From contig JAENYZ010000001.1 in NCBI GenBank assembly GCA_016841525.1, positions 1 to 64,000 of the forward strand: a DNA stretch of 64,000 nucleotides. The letters are read 5' to 3'. The notes under the pieces were generated by a model. It saw only the letters and a list, made by a program, of their open reading frames with translations, ran no database searches and was not told the origin of the DNA. The position numbers and the translations under genes were made by a program. This DNA comes from Anaerolineaceae bacterium. Its GTDB lineage: Bacteria; Chloroflexota; Anaerolineae; Anaerolineales; Anaerolineaceae. Positions 41,244 to 51,100 of this stretch are shown piece after piece. Each line of letters opens with the position of its first letter. Positions within the stretch are counted from its first letter, which is position 1.

Positions 41244-42758
41244 TCACTCCTCATTTAGTTCTTTTGGCATCCAAATAGTAAATGTTGTGCCCTGCCCTAC
41301 CTGGCTGTTCATTTTAAGTGTGCCGTGATGATCTTCGATTATTTCTTTGCATATAAACAAGCCCAACCCCAAACCATCATCTTTCGTTGTAAAAAATGGA
41401 TCAAACAGCTGGTTCATAACGTCTTTGCTCATGCCGTGCCCAGAATCTTTTACAGCGATTTCGATACCTTGTGGTTTTTCTGTGTGGTGAAGATCAATAA
41501 AAATTTTACCGCCTTCTGGCATTGCATCTATAGCATTCATCACCAGGTTCAATAGAACCTGCTGTAACTGATCTTTTGAAGCTAAGACAAGCGGCTCTTT
41601 ATCAGCAAATTGAATTATCGGGATGATATTTTTATCCTCAAGTTGGTTCTTTGTTAACATCAAGACGCTTTCAACAACTTCCTTTAGATTAACGCATGTT
41701 TTTTCTGATAGATCCGTTCTCCTATTTAGATCACGTAATTTTTTTACGATTCTGGCGCTTCTTTTCAACTCGTCCATGGCTAATGAAATGTAAACGCCAA
41801 GGTCATCCTTTCTATCATGATCATTCAACATTTCATCTACAAGTCCCAGGCAGCCAATGGACGTTTGTAAAGGATTGTTTATCTCGTGCGCTAAAGATGC
41901 CGCCAATCTGCCAGTCAGTGCTAATTTCTCAGACCGGATTAAAGCTGCATGCGTGTCTGTTTGTTCTGTTATATCTTCGGAAATCATCAAGGTTTTATCA
42001 AAGTGCACCCCCGAATTCTTAAACTGGGAAAGAGAAATCTCGAACATCTGGTGACCAACTTCTTCGTTTCCAATTGATACAACATCTTTTACCAGTTGGT
42101 GTTTGCTTTTTTGAACCAACTCAAACAGTGTTTGAACTTTGTGTAATAATTCATCAGAAAAAATGTCCTGTATTAATTTCCCTGCCACATTCTCTTTGAC
42201 TAACCCCATTTGATCAAGAATAGCCTGGTTAATCTCTTCGACACGCCCATGTCTATCAAAAAGGATCATGCCCATGATTGCATTGTCAAAAACTACCTGA
42301 TATTTATTTGTATTAACTCCCTCCCTATCAATATTCTTAGGTGTGTCGTGTAAGGCCTTATTAAAAATAATTTCATCTACAGGAATTCCCACAATTATTG
42401 CTTGTGAAGTATTTTCAGAATTTAGGGTGTGGTGATCGAAGCTAAGCAGCAATCGCTTATTCGTGTCCTTGATAGTTATGAAGTCAAAAACCTGCCATTC
42501 TCTTTTATCACTGGACTTTTTGGTATCTTTGTAAAAGCTAATAAATTTATCCCACTCTGATTTAGATAAGAATCTTTTTAAGGAAATGACTGGATTCAAG
42601 TCATTAAGTGAAATTTTTAAAAATTCCGCCAGTTGGGGATTGAGGTATTCCAGTTCGAAATTATTATTCACAATCCCACAGGCAAGATGTAACATGTTAA
42701 TGTTTGTGAAAATTTCTTCTTTTTCCGTCATATCATCCAAATCTATCTGTCTCTTCAA
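41244..42758 (-). CDS. Soluble PAS-domain sensor histidine kinase
   Basis: The 504-residue kinase has two N-terminal PAS-like regions (about residues 20-140 and 150-270) and then a HisKA dimerisation helix with the phosphorylated His in LAASLAHEINNPLQ. The ATPase has the N box NLVMNAIDAMPEGG and G boxes DSGHGMS and GLGLGLFICKEI. No transmembrane segment is visible, so it senses an internal signal or one relayed by a partner. It starts with TTG at 42758, or possibly with the ATG at 42731. It begins 4 bp after the NBR1-Ig lipoprotein gene and is followed by its response regulator. Confidence 0.9.
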   Translation of the reverse strand: MKRQIDLDDMTEKEEIFTNINMLHLACGIVNNNFELEYLNPQLAEFLKISLNDLNPVISLKRFLSKSEWDKFISFYKDTKKSSDKREWQVFDFITIKDTNKRLLLSFDHHTLNSENTSQAIIVGIPVDEIIFNKALHDTPKNIDREGVNTNKYQVVFDNAIMGMILFDRHGRVEEINQAILDQMGLVKENVAGKLIQDIFSDELLHKVQTLFELVQKSKHQLVKDVVSIGNEEVGHQMFEISLSQFKNSGVHFDKTLMISEDITEQTDTHAALIRSEKLALTGRLAASLAHEINNPLQTSIGCLGLVDEMLNDHDRKDDLGVYISLAMDELKRSARIVKKLRDLNRRTDLSEKTCVNLKEVVESVLMLTKNQLEDKNIIPIIQFADKEPLVLASKDQLQQVLLNLVMNAIDAMPEGGKIFIDLHHTEKPQGIEIAVKDSGHGMSKDVMNQLFDPFFTTKDDGLGLGLFICKEIIEDHHGTLKMNSQVGQGTTFTIWMPKELNEE

Positions 42759-42762
42759 ATTC

Positions 42763-43935
42763 TTAACGCATTACTCTGGGGGCAATCCATACGCCGCGGC
42801 TGTTTTCTGAGGATCCATTATTACCGACATAGAGAATGAGGTTAACCGTGTATCCAGCCAGGTCTGAGAGGTCTGTGGAAACAGAATGGTATATCCCATC
42901 ATAATCTTCCTCCCAGGATTTAATGGTTCGCATTGCTTCTCCCTGAATAAGGTACCGTAATTCAAAGGTTACATCACAGCCAGGGCTGTCGAAACTGCAT
43001 CCAATAACACTTCTGAACAAATCGCCCTTTCGGATCGTAATGCTGGGATAGATGCCGTAGATAAACCCATAATTTGTGCTGTCAGGTTTTGTTATTAATG
43101 CAGGCTCATTTTCAACGGAACCATCTTCACGAATAGGATTTTCTTGAAAAGAAATAAATCCGGTATCTACAGCGGTCTCGTTTCCGGGACAGGGCAAATC
43201 ACCCTCAACACTGCTTTTCCAATCTGCCCTGCAAAAATTTTCGGTAAAATCGTAGAGAATCTCATCAGGCGTTTTTACGAAGATATCCACCCACAAGCGT
43301 CCGTCTGCATCAGCACCCGTGCCAAACCGCTCGCCTTGTCGATCAGCAAGCATAAAATAACCTCTGTAATTTCCTGGATATACAGGCGCTTCCATCAGTA
43401 TTGTTATATCAACCATTTCACCTGGACCCACAAACGTGGGCATGCCAATTCGATTTGGTGCATTAAATGATTCGCCCCCGACAAAGACAATATTGTAATC
43501 TGTCGTCCAGGGGCACTCACCAATATTTCTCAACCGCCAGGTTTTCGAGAATGTTGCCCCACCGTTTAACTCGGTACCATCCGGGATGCTTATGTCTCTG
43601 ACAAATTCAGCCCAATTGCAATTACGAAGGGTTGGTGTCATCCTGGGAGTCGGCACGGTTGTTGGTGGAATGGGCGTTACGGTTGATGTAGAGGTTACTG
43701 AAGGTTCAGGTGTGTATCCTGCAGTTTGAGTTAAGCCTGCCAATTGCGTTTCATAGGCAGCTATTGTTAAGCCCTGGTCTGGCGATGGTGATACTACTAT
43801 TGAAGGTACTTGATCTGTAGGTCGTGAGGGAGGTAAATCAGAGTTACAGCCCTGGTTTAAAATAATAACAAAAGCAGTAATAAGAAAAGCAGGAATAATT
43901 TTAGCGATTCTTGACTTGCAAAAATTGGATTTCAT
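42763..43935 (-). CDS. Lipoprotein with NBR1-type Ig-like domain
   Basis: The 390-residue protein has a signal peptide with lipobox LNQGC (Cys30) and a Thr/Pro-rich tether (about residues 75-105). An NBR1-like Ig domain follows: FVRDISIPDGTELNGGATFS, TWRLRNIGECPWTTDYN and YPGNYRGYFMLADRQGERFG. The C-terminal 160 residues are beta-rich and look like a carbohydrate-binding jelly roll, but I cannot place the family. NBR1-type domains occur widely in Chloroflexota surface proteins. It is the first gene of an apparent operon with a histidine kinase and response regulator, so it may be an outside sensor or a target. Confidence 0.8.
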   Translation of the reverse strand: MKSNFCKSRIAKIIPAFLITAFVIILNQGCNSDLPPSRPTDQVPSIVVSPSPDQGLTIAAYETQLAGLTQTAGYTPEPSVTSTSTVTPIPPTTVPTPRMTPTLRNCNWAEFVRDISIPDGTELNGGATFSKTWRLRNIGECPWTTDYNIVFVGGESFNAPNRIGMPTFVGPGEMVDITILMEAPVYPGNYRGYFMLADRQGERFGTGADADGRLWVDIFVKTPDEILYDFTENFCRADWKSSVEGDLPCPGNETAVDTGFISFQENPIREDGSVENEPALITKPDSTNYGFIYGIYPSITIRKGDLFRSVIGCSFDSPGCDVTFELRYLIQGEAMRTIKSWEEDYDGIYHSVSTDLSDLAGYTVNLILYVGNNGSSENSRGVWIAPRVMR

Positions 43936-44165
43936 TGATCATCCCTGTTTTTTTGGTTCCATAATTCCAAACGTCCTTCATCAAGCAAAATATTATTTCA
44001 ATAGTTTTAAAGTCTTTCATCCTGGTTTTGTTTAATGAGCGTGTTCGCAATATAATAATTATACAAGGTATTATCATTACCTGCGAAATCAAGGCATCCT
44101 ACATTAAGCCAACAAGTGGATTTAATGAAAATTAAAAATCAATCACTCATTGAGGAGCATTAATT

Positions 44166-45125
44166 ATGTTCGAGCATATTTTACTACCTCTTGACGGATC
44201 TTCTCTGGCAGAGCTTGTCCTACCGCATGCGGTTGCTTTGTCAGAAGCATTCAATTCTAAATTAACCTTGCTGCGTGTGATTTATAAAGATAATGATGAA
44301 GAGCAGAATAATATTGTCAATCCCATGGCATGGCAGATAAAGAAATCAGAAGCTGAAGCTTATCTGAAATCTGTTCATAATCACCTTGCAGAGGTTAATG
44401 TAGACAGCAAAATAAAAATTATGGAAGGCAAACCAGCCCAGCAAATTATTGATTTTGCTCAAAACGAGGGCGTTGAATTAATAATTATGTCCAGTCATGG
44501 GAGCAGCGGGGTTTCTGCCTGGAACATCAATAGCAATGTTCAAAAAGTACTATTACGGGCTTTTGTGCCCGTAATGATTATTCGAGCTTACCAGGAACAA
44601 GCTGGTTCATTAACTGGATTAAAATATCAACGCTTATTCCTGCCTCTAGACGGTTCAAAGCGCGCAGAGTGCATACTGCCAATGGTGAAATCCATTTGCA
44701 GTGCACAGGACTCAAAGGTGTTCCTGACGCATATCATTGAAGAACCAAGGTTGCCTCGTCAAACACCCGTAAGTGATGAAGTTAAAAACATCATCGAACA
44801 ATTGAAAGATCTCAATTTTAAAGAAGCGAAAACTTATCTCGCACAACTAAAAGAACAATTTGAACCTGATAGGGTGGAAACGATTATCGAATCATCTGAA
44901 AAACCTTCAATTACCATGCATAACATTATCGATCGGGAACAGATCGATCTTGTTATGTTGAGTGCACACGGTTATTCAGGTGAAAGCCGTTGGCCATATG
45001 GAAATATTGCGCTAAGCTTCATTGTCTATGGAACAACACCTTTGATCATAATGCAGGATCTTTCAATTGAAGAAGTAGGAAAAACTTTGGCAGAAAAGTT
45101 TGCAGAACAGTTAAAAGGCCATTAA
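44166..45125 (+). CDS. Tandem universal stress protein (two UspA domains)
   Basis: The 319-residue protein contains two UspA folds, about residues 1-145 (FEHILLPLDGSSLAELVLPH to IIMSSHGSSGV) and 155-305 (YQRLFLPLDGSKRAECILPM to VMLSAHGYSGES). The ATP-loop glycines are partly kept in each half. Such proteins bind ATP or AMP and help cells survive starvation or oxidants. TGAGGAG lies before the ATG. It is 39 bp upstream of the giant glucan-synthase gene, so both may be expressed together under stress. Confidence 0.9.
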   Translation: MFEHILLPLDGSSLAELVLPHAVALSEAFNSKLTLLRVIYKDNDEEQNNIVNPMAWQIKKSEAEAYLKSVHNHLAEVNVDSKIKIMEGKPAQQIIDFAQNEGVELIIMSSHGSSGVSAWNINSNVQKVLLRAFVPVMIIRAYQEQAGSLTGLKYQRLFLPLDGSKRAECILPMVKSICSAQDSKVFLTHIIEEPRLPRQTPVSDEVKNIIEQLKDLNFKEAKTYLAQLKEQFEPDRVETIIESSEKPSITMHNIIDREQIDLVMLSAHGYSGESRWPYGNIALSFIVYGTTPLIIMQDLSIEEVGKTLAEKFAEQLKGH

Positions 45126-45164
45126 GGCAAACCAGCTTTTTCATACAAGGAGCAGACCTCTCAT

Positions 45165-48100
45165 ATGAATTTTGAAAATTTTATTCGCCATGTAATCGAA
45201 GAGACAAAGATTACTCAGGAAAGATCCAATGATTACCAAATAATTGAAAACACACATAAACAATTTGAAAACTTAAAAAAAGCTTTTCTTTACCTGAGCA
45301 GCTCAGCTGGTGCGAAAAAAATTGCATCAAACGGCGTGGAATGGTTCCTTGATAATTATCATGTGATCCAGGAAGCCATCGAGATCATTCAAGATGACTT
45401 GCCAGAAAATTATTTCAATAAATTGCCGTCAGTTGGCGGGGCTCCGAACACCCCACGAATATATAATGTTGCTCGGCGCATGGTGGAATTTTATGAGATA
45501 GAACTTGTTCAAAATGACCTCCAAGAATTTCTGGAAGCATATCAAGAAGAAGTCCCATTAAAGATGAGTGAGTTGTGGGCTTTCCCGCTGATGCTTCGAT
45601 TAAGCCTGATTGAAATCTTGTCCGGGACAATTTTCGACCTCATCGAAAATCAAAAGGCTGTTCACAGCACCAATAATATGACGTTTTCACAATTGAATCC
45701 GAGTGAAATCGTTGCGCGTTCCTTGAGAACGCTGATCCTACTGGACCATATTGAATGGAAATCTTTTTTTGAGATCCATTCTTTGGTCGAAAGAATTCTG
45801 AGCAAAGATCCTGCTGGCGTCTATTCTTCGATGGATTTCGAGTCGCGCGACCTCTATCGAAAAAAGGTTGAGCATTTTTCAGAACGGTCAAATTATGATG
45901 AGGAAGAAATTGCACAAACTGTTGTAAGTTTTGCAAAAGCTGCCAAGGATAAAAGTGAAAAATCCAGGCACATCGGGTGCTATCTCATCAGTGATGGTGA
46001 GCTCGAATTAAAAAAAGAAATTGACTATAAATACACAACTGCTGGGAGAATTCAGGCATTCTTTTTTAAGCATCGAACGGGTTTTTATCTGGGTTCAATT
46101 GCCATAACAACATTAATGGTAATGGCAGGTTTGCTTTATTTTAGCAGCAGTCTGACAAATCATTTGTGGCTGTTGATGATCATTGCTCTGGTTAGTTTTG
46201 TACCCACCTCAAGCGTGGCGACAAACCTGATCAATTCTATTCTTACAACGATACTTCCGCCCCGTATCTTACCCAAAATGGATTACAAGAACAAAATACC
46301 ACGCAAATATCGATCAGTGGTTACAATACCTGCCATGTTGTCAGATTCAGAAGAAATTCAGTTTTTACTTGAGCAACTCGAACTACATTACCTTGCGAAT
46401 AAAGAGCGAAATATTAGTTTTGTTTTGCTTTCTGATTTTAGCGATGCACCTGAGAAAACAATGCCTGAAGATGAAACTTTGCTTGAGGAAGCCATTGAAG
46501 GGATTAATCGCTTAAATAATCAATATCTTGGAGACCACGGGCAACGCCCATTTTACATTTTCCACCGCCGAAGACAATGGAACGCCAAAGAGGATTCATG
46601 GATCGGATGGGAAAGAAAGCGCGGGAAACTGGCTGACTTCAACAGGTATCTGCTGGAAGGTTTTAAGGATAGCTTCGACACCATAATTGGTGATCTCAAA
46701 TTTTTAGAGGATGCAGCCTTTGTGATAACCGTTGATGCGGACACAGTCTTGCCACGTGATAGCGCAAAAGACTTGATTGCAACCCTGGCTCACCCTTTGA
46801 ACCGCGCCGAATTTGATGAGGATACAGGAGAGCTTATCAGCGGCTACACAATTTTGCAGCCTCGTACAGAAGTAAAGCCCACCTCCGTTAACCGGTCTTT
46901 GTTTACGCGTGTGTTTGCCGGCGATTTAGGATTGGATTTATATACTCGTGCTGTTTCAGATATTTACATGGATTTATTTGGTGAAGGCATTTATGTGGGA
47001 AAGGGTATTTATGATGTCAAAGCCTTCCACCGAAGCCTTGAAGGAAAAGTACCGGACAATGCCTTATTGAGCCATGATTTATTTGAAGGCATTCAAGGCC
47101 GTGCAGCTTTAGTGACTGATATTGTCTTTTTTGAAGAATACCCTCCAAATTACGCAAGCCAGGTTCAACGCATGCACCGCTGGGTCCGTGGTGACTGGCA
47201 ATTGCTGCCATGGTTATTTCCAAAAGTTCCAATGCGAGACGGGGATTTTAGCGAAAATCCCTTTTCTATCATTGATCTTTGGAAGATTTTTGATAATTTA
47301 CGAAGAAGCCTTTTTTCTCCCATGACCTTGCTCCTTCTAACCATCGGCTGGCTCGTTTTTAAGGGATATGCTTGGTCTTGGACATTGATCGTTTTAACCA
47401 TCTCGGCCTTTCCTCTTTTAAATAACATTGTAACTTCTCTTTCCTCTGGATTCATATCTGGTGCAAAGTTGAATCTTTTTAGAAACATTAGAATTGCCTT
47501 TTACCGTTGGTTATTATGGCTTATCTTCTTGCCTTATGAAGCAATTATTATGTTGGATGCAATTCTCACAACACTTACCAGGGTATTTATAAGCCATAAA
47601 AGATTATTACAATGGCAGACTGCTGCCCACACAATCCGAATGTTTGGGAAACAGCACAAAATCTCTATCATTTGGCAGCGAATGCTGGGTGCACCATTAC
47701 TCAGCCTTGCTATTGGATTACTCGTTTACTTAATCCAACCCGGGTGCTTATTAACCTGTTTTCCGATATTATTCTTGTGGTTTTTCTCACCACAAGTTGC
47801 CTATTGGATAAGCTTGGAACGCAGCACATCTAAAATTGCGCCTCTAAAAACAGATGAAATTCGGAAACTCCGGATGCTTGCGCGAAAAACCTGGTTGTAT
47901 TTTGAGCGGTTTATCGGACCGGAAGATCACTGGCTGCCGCCAGATCATTTTCAAGAAGATCCAAAAGGGATGGTTGCTCATAGAACGTCACCGACAAACA
48001 TTGGGTTGATGATGCTCTCAACGTGTTCAGCCTATGACATGGGATACATTGCTATTCTCGATTTTGTTTATAGGATGACTTATACCTTTGAAACCCTGGA

Positions 48101-51100
48101 CGGGATAGAGAAATATCGCGGTCACCTGCTTAACTGGTACGACACCGTAACACTTGATACCCTTTCACCAAGATATGTATCGACCGTTGACAGTGGAAAT
48201 TATGCAACCAGTTTGATCGGCTTGTACCAAACTTTGGAAGATTTACCGGGGCACCAAATCAGCCACAGGAATCTATTCCAGGGCACGATTGATGGTTTGG
48301 ATGTCTTTTGCTCTGTGGTCAATTCAATTGTTGAACCAAACCTTCAAAATACAGCAGAATCTCTGCGGGCACATTGTCGGAAAATTCAAAGCGACATCAA
48401 TGAAGGTTCGCTATCAGATTCTAGGCAAATGGAACTTTTAGCAAGTTTTGAAAAGCGCCTGACAGAACCGATGAATTTACTTCTCAAAGAGATCTCCTTC
48501 ATGGAAAACATGATTGATGCGGATATCATGAAGGACCTGCGTTATTGGTCAAATGTAAATTACCAACACCTGGTCAATATGCGCAGCCAGATTAATTTGC
48601 TGGCACCATGGATGGAAACCTGGCAAGAACGGCCAGAATTCCTGAACGGAATTGAAGATAAATTATGGTTTGACATTTTTCAACCTTGGGTTGATGGTAA
48701 GGCTTTGAAAACAGGCATTTCAGAAGTTCCTCCCTTGTGCGATAGAACAAGAGATGCGCTCTCAAATCTATTTCCAATTGAAGATAATGAGATTTTTACT
48801 GATTGTGATTTAATTCAAAGACAAAGAATTACAAAATGGATTAAAAAATTTATTAGCGATTTGGAGGATTCAAAATCACATGCACAGGAAACATTAGATC
48901 TCATAAAAAGTTTGCAAGAAAAAATTTCTTTTTACCTGGAAAGAATGGATTTTGATTTCCTGTTCGATGAGAGTAGAGAAGTGTTTTATCTAGGATACCA
49001 GGTTGGTTCCGGTCGCCTTGACAATAATCATTATGATTTACTAGCGTCTGAAGCACGTACCGCAAGTCTGTATGCGATCGCACAAAATGAAGTGCCGCGT
49101 TCTCACTGGCTTCATATGGGCAAACCTTTCACAACAGTCGATGGTATTCCAACTTTACTGTCCTGGAATGGCAGCATGTTTGAATACCTGATGCCAAACC
49201 TCTTCACAAAAATTTATCCTGAAACTTTACTGGAGCAAACCAGCAAAGGCGTGGTAAAGGCACAAATCAAATATGGAAACAAAAAAGCTGTTCCCTGGGG
49301 TATTTCCGAATCCAGTTATTATCGCTTTGATCAGGCAAAGAATTATCAATACCAGGGATTTGGTGTCCCAGGCTTGGGTCGCAAGAGAGGCTTAGAAAAA
49401 GATTTGGTAATTGCACCTTATGCGTCGCTTATGGCAGTTGGCATCGACCCACATGCTGTATTGAAGAATATTGACAACCTCGTAGATCAAGGCGCAATGG
49501 GACATTTTGGTTTCTATGAATCGATTGATTACACTCGATCACGACTGCCAGTTGGTCAGGACAAAGCTGTCATAAAATCCTACATGGCACATCACCAGGG
49601 GATGATTATGGTGGCTCTGGCTAATTTTCTTGCTTCAAATAACATTGTTGATCGAATCCACAAAGATCCTCGAATCAAAACTACCGAGTTGCTTTTACAG
49701 GAACAAATACCACAAACAAAACCCGTTCAAAAACCTGATCAACTGCAAGTTTCAACCCGCAGTAAGGACGCAACCGGCGTGATGGTCATTCCATGGCAGG
49801 TCAATGCAGAACCTTCGAAAAAAAGTGTGAATGTGATCTCTAACGGCAATCTAAGAATGATGATAACTGAATCAGGAAGCGGTTATCTTGAATGGGGAAA
49901 AACGGCACTCACTCGTTGGCGAAATGACGCTGCACTTGACCCCTGGGGATTATGGTACTTTATTCAGGATTTGGAAAAAGGCACAATGTGGTCAATAGGA
50001 CGCGAGCCCGCCAAGACAGACACACAGGAATATCGTGTAATTTTCGGTCCGCACATGACTGAGATTCGCCGTGCAACGGATGATATTCGGGTGATATTGC
50101 AAACCACAATTACACCAAAAGATGATATTTGTGTTCAAAAGGTTTCAATTACAAATCAGTCTAATAAAAGGAGAATAATTCGCGTTCTCAGTTACGGCGA
50201 AGTTGTGTTGGCACCTCAAGCAACAGACCAGCAGCATCCAGCTTTTAACAAAATGTTTATTGAGAGCAGTTTCCACTCAGACTTAAATATGCTGCACTTC
50301 CAGAGAAGAAAGCGTTCGTCAGATGAAAAATCTCTGGGCATGGCACATTTGTTTGTTGGTGAGAGCAACAGTGATATTGAATATGAAACTGATCGCGAAA
50401 AATTTATTGGGCGAGGGCATGACATTTCAGAACCTATTGTGTTAATAAATCAATCAAACCTTGGCAAGAACACCGGGATTACGTTTGACCCAATATTCTC
50501 TTTGGGGAAGCATTTAGAATTGAAACCAAACGAAACGATACACCTTCATTTCTTAACAATAGCAGCAGAAAATCTCGAAGAAACAACACGTCTCGCTCAA
50601 AGCTATCGGAATCCTATCAAGGTTGAAAACGCTTTCTCTTCATCAGAGTCCAATTCTGAAAAACTATTGAGAGCAATGGATATTAACAACAATCAACTGT
50701 CGAAATATCAAAAGCTGCTGTCAAATTTGATATACCTGAACCCAAATTTGCGTCCTGATGCTTCTATTCTCAACACCAATTCGCTTGACCAATCTGGACT
50801 ATGGCCTTTCAGTATTTCAGGTGATTATCCCATTTTGCTGGTCATGATTGATCACCAGAAAGAGCTGGAAGCCCTCCAGGAATGTCTCCTTGCCCATGCC
50901 TACTGGCTAAAATTAGGTTTAATGATTGATTTGGTTTTGCTAAATACAAAAGACACAGGTTATGAACATGAGTTAAATGAAAAAATTCAACGAGCGATTA
51001 ATCAAATGGGCGGTCAAGATAAGCTGAATTTGCGAGGTGGGATATTTGTCCTGACTGCAAGCCAAATGAACAAAGAGTCCGTTAATTTGCTAAAAACCGC

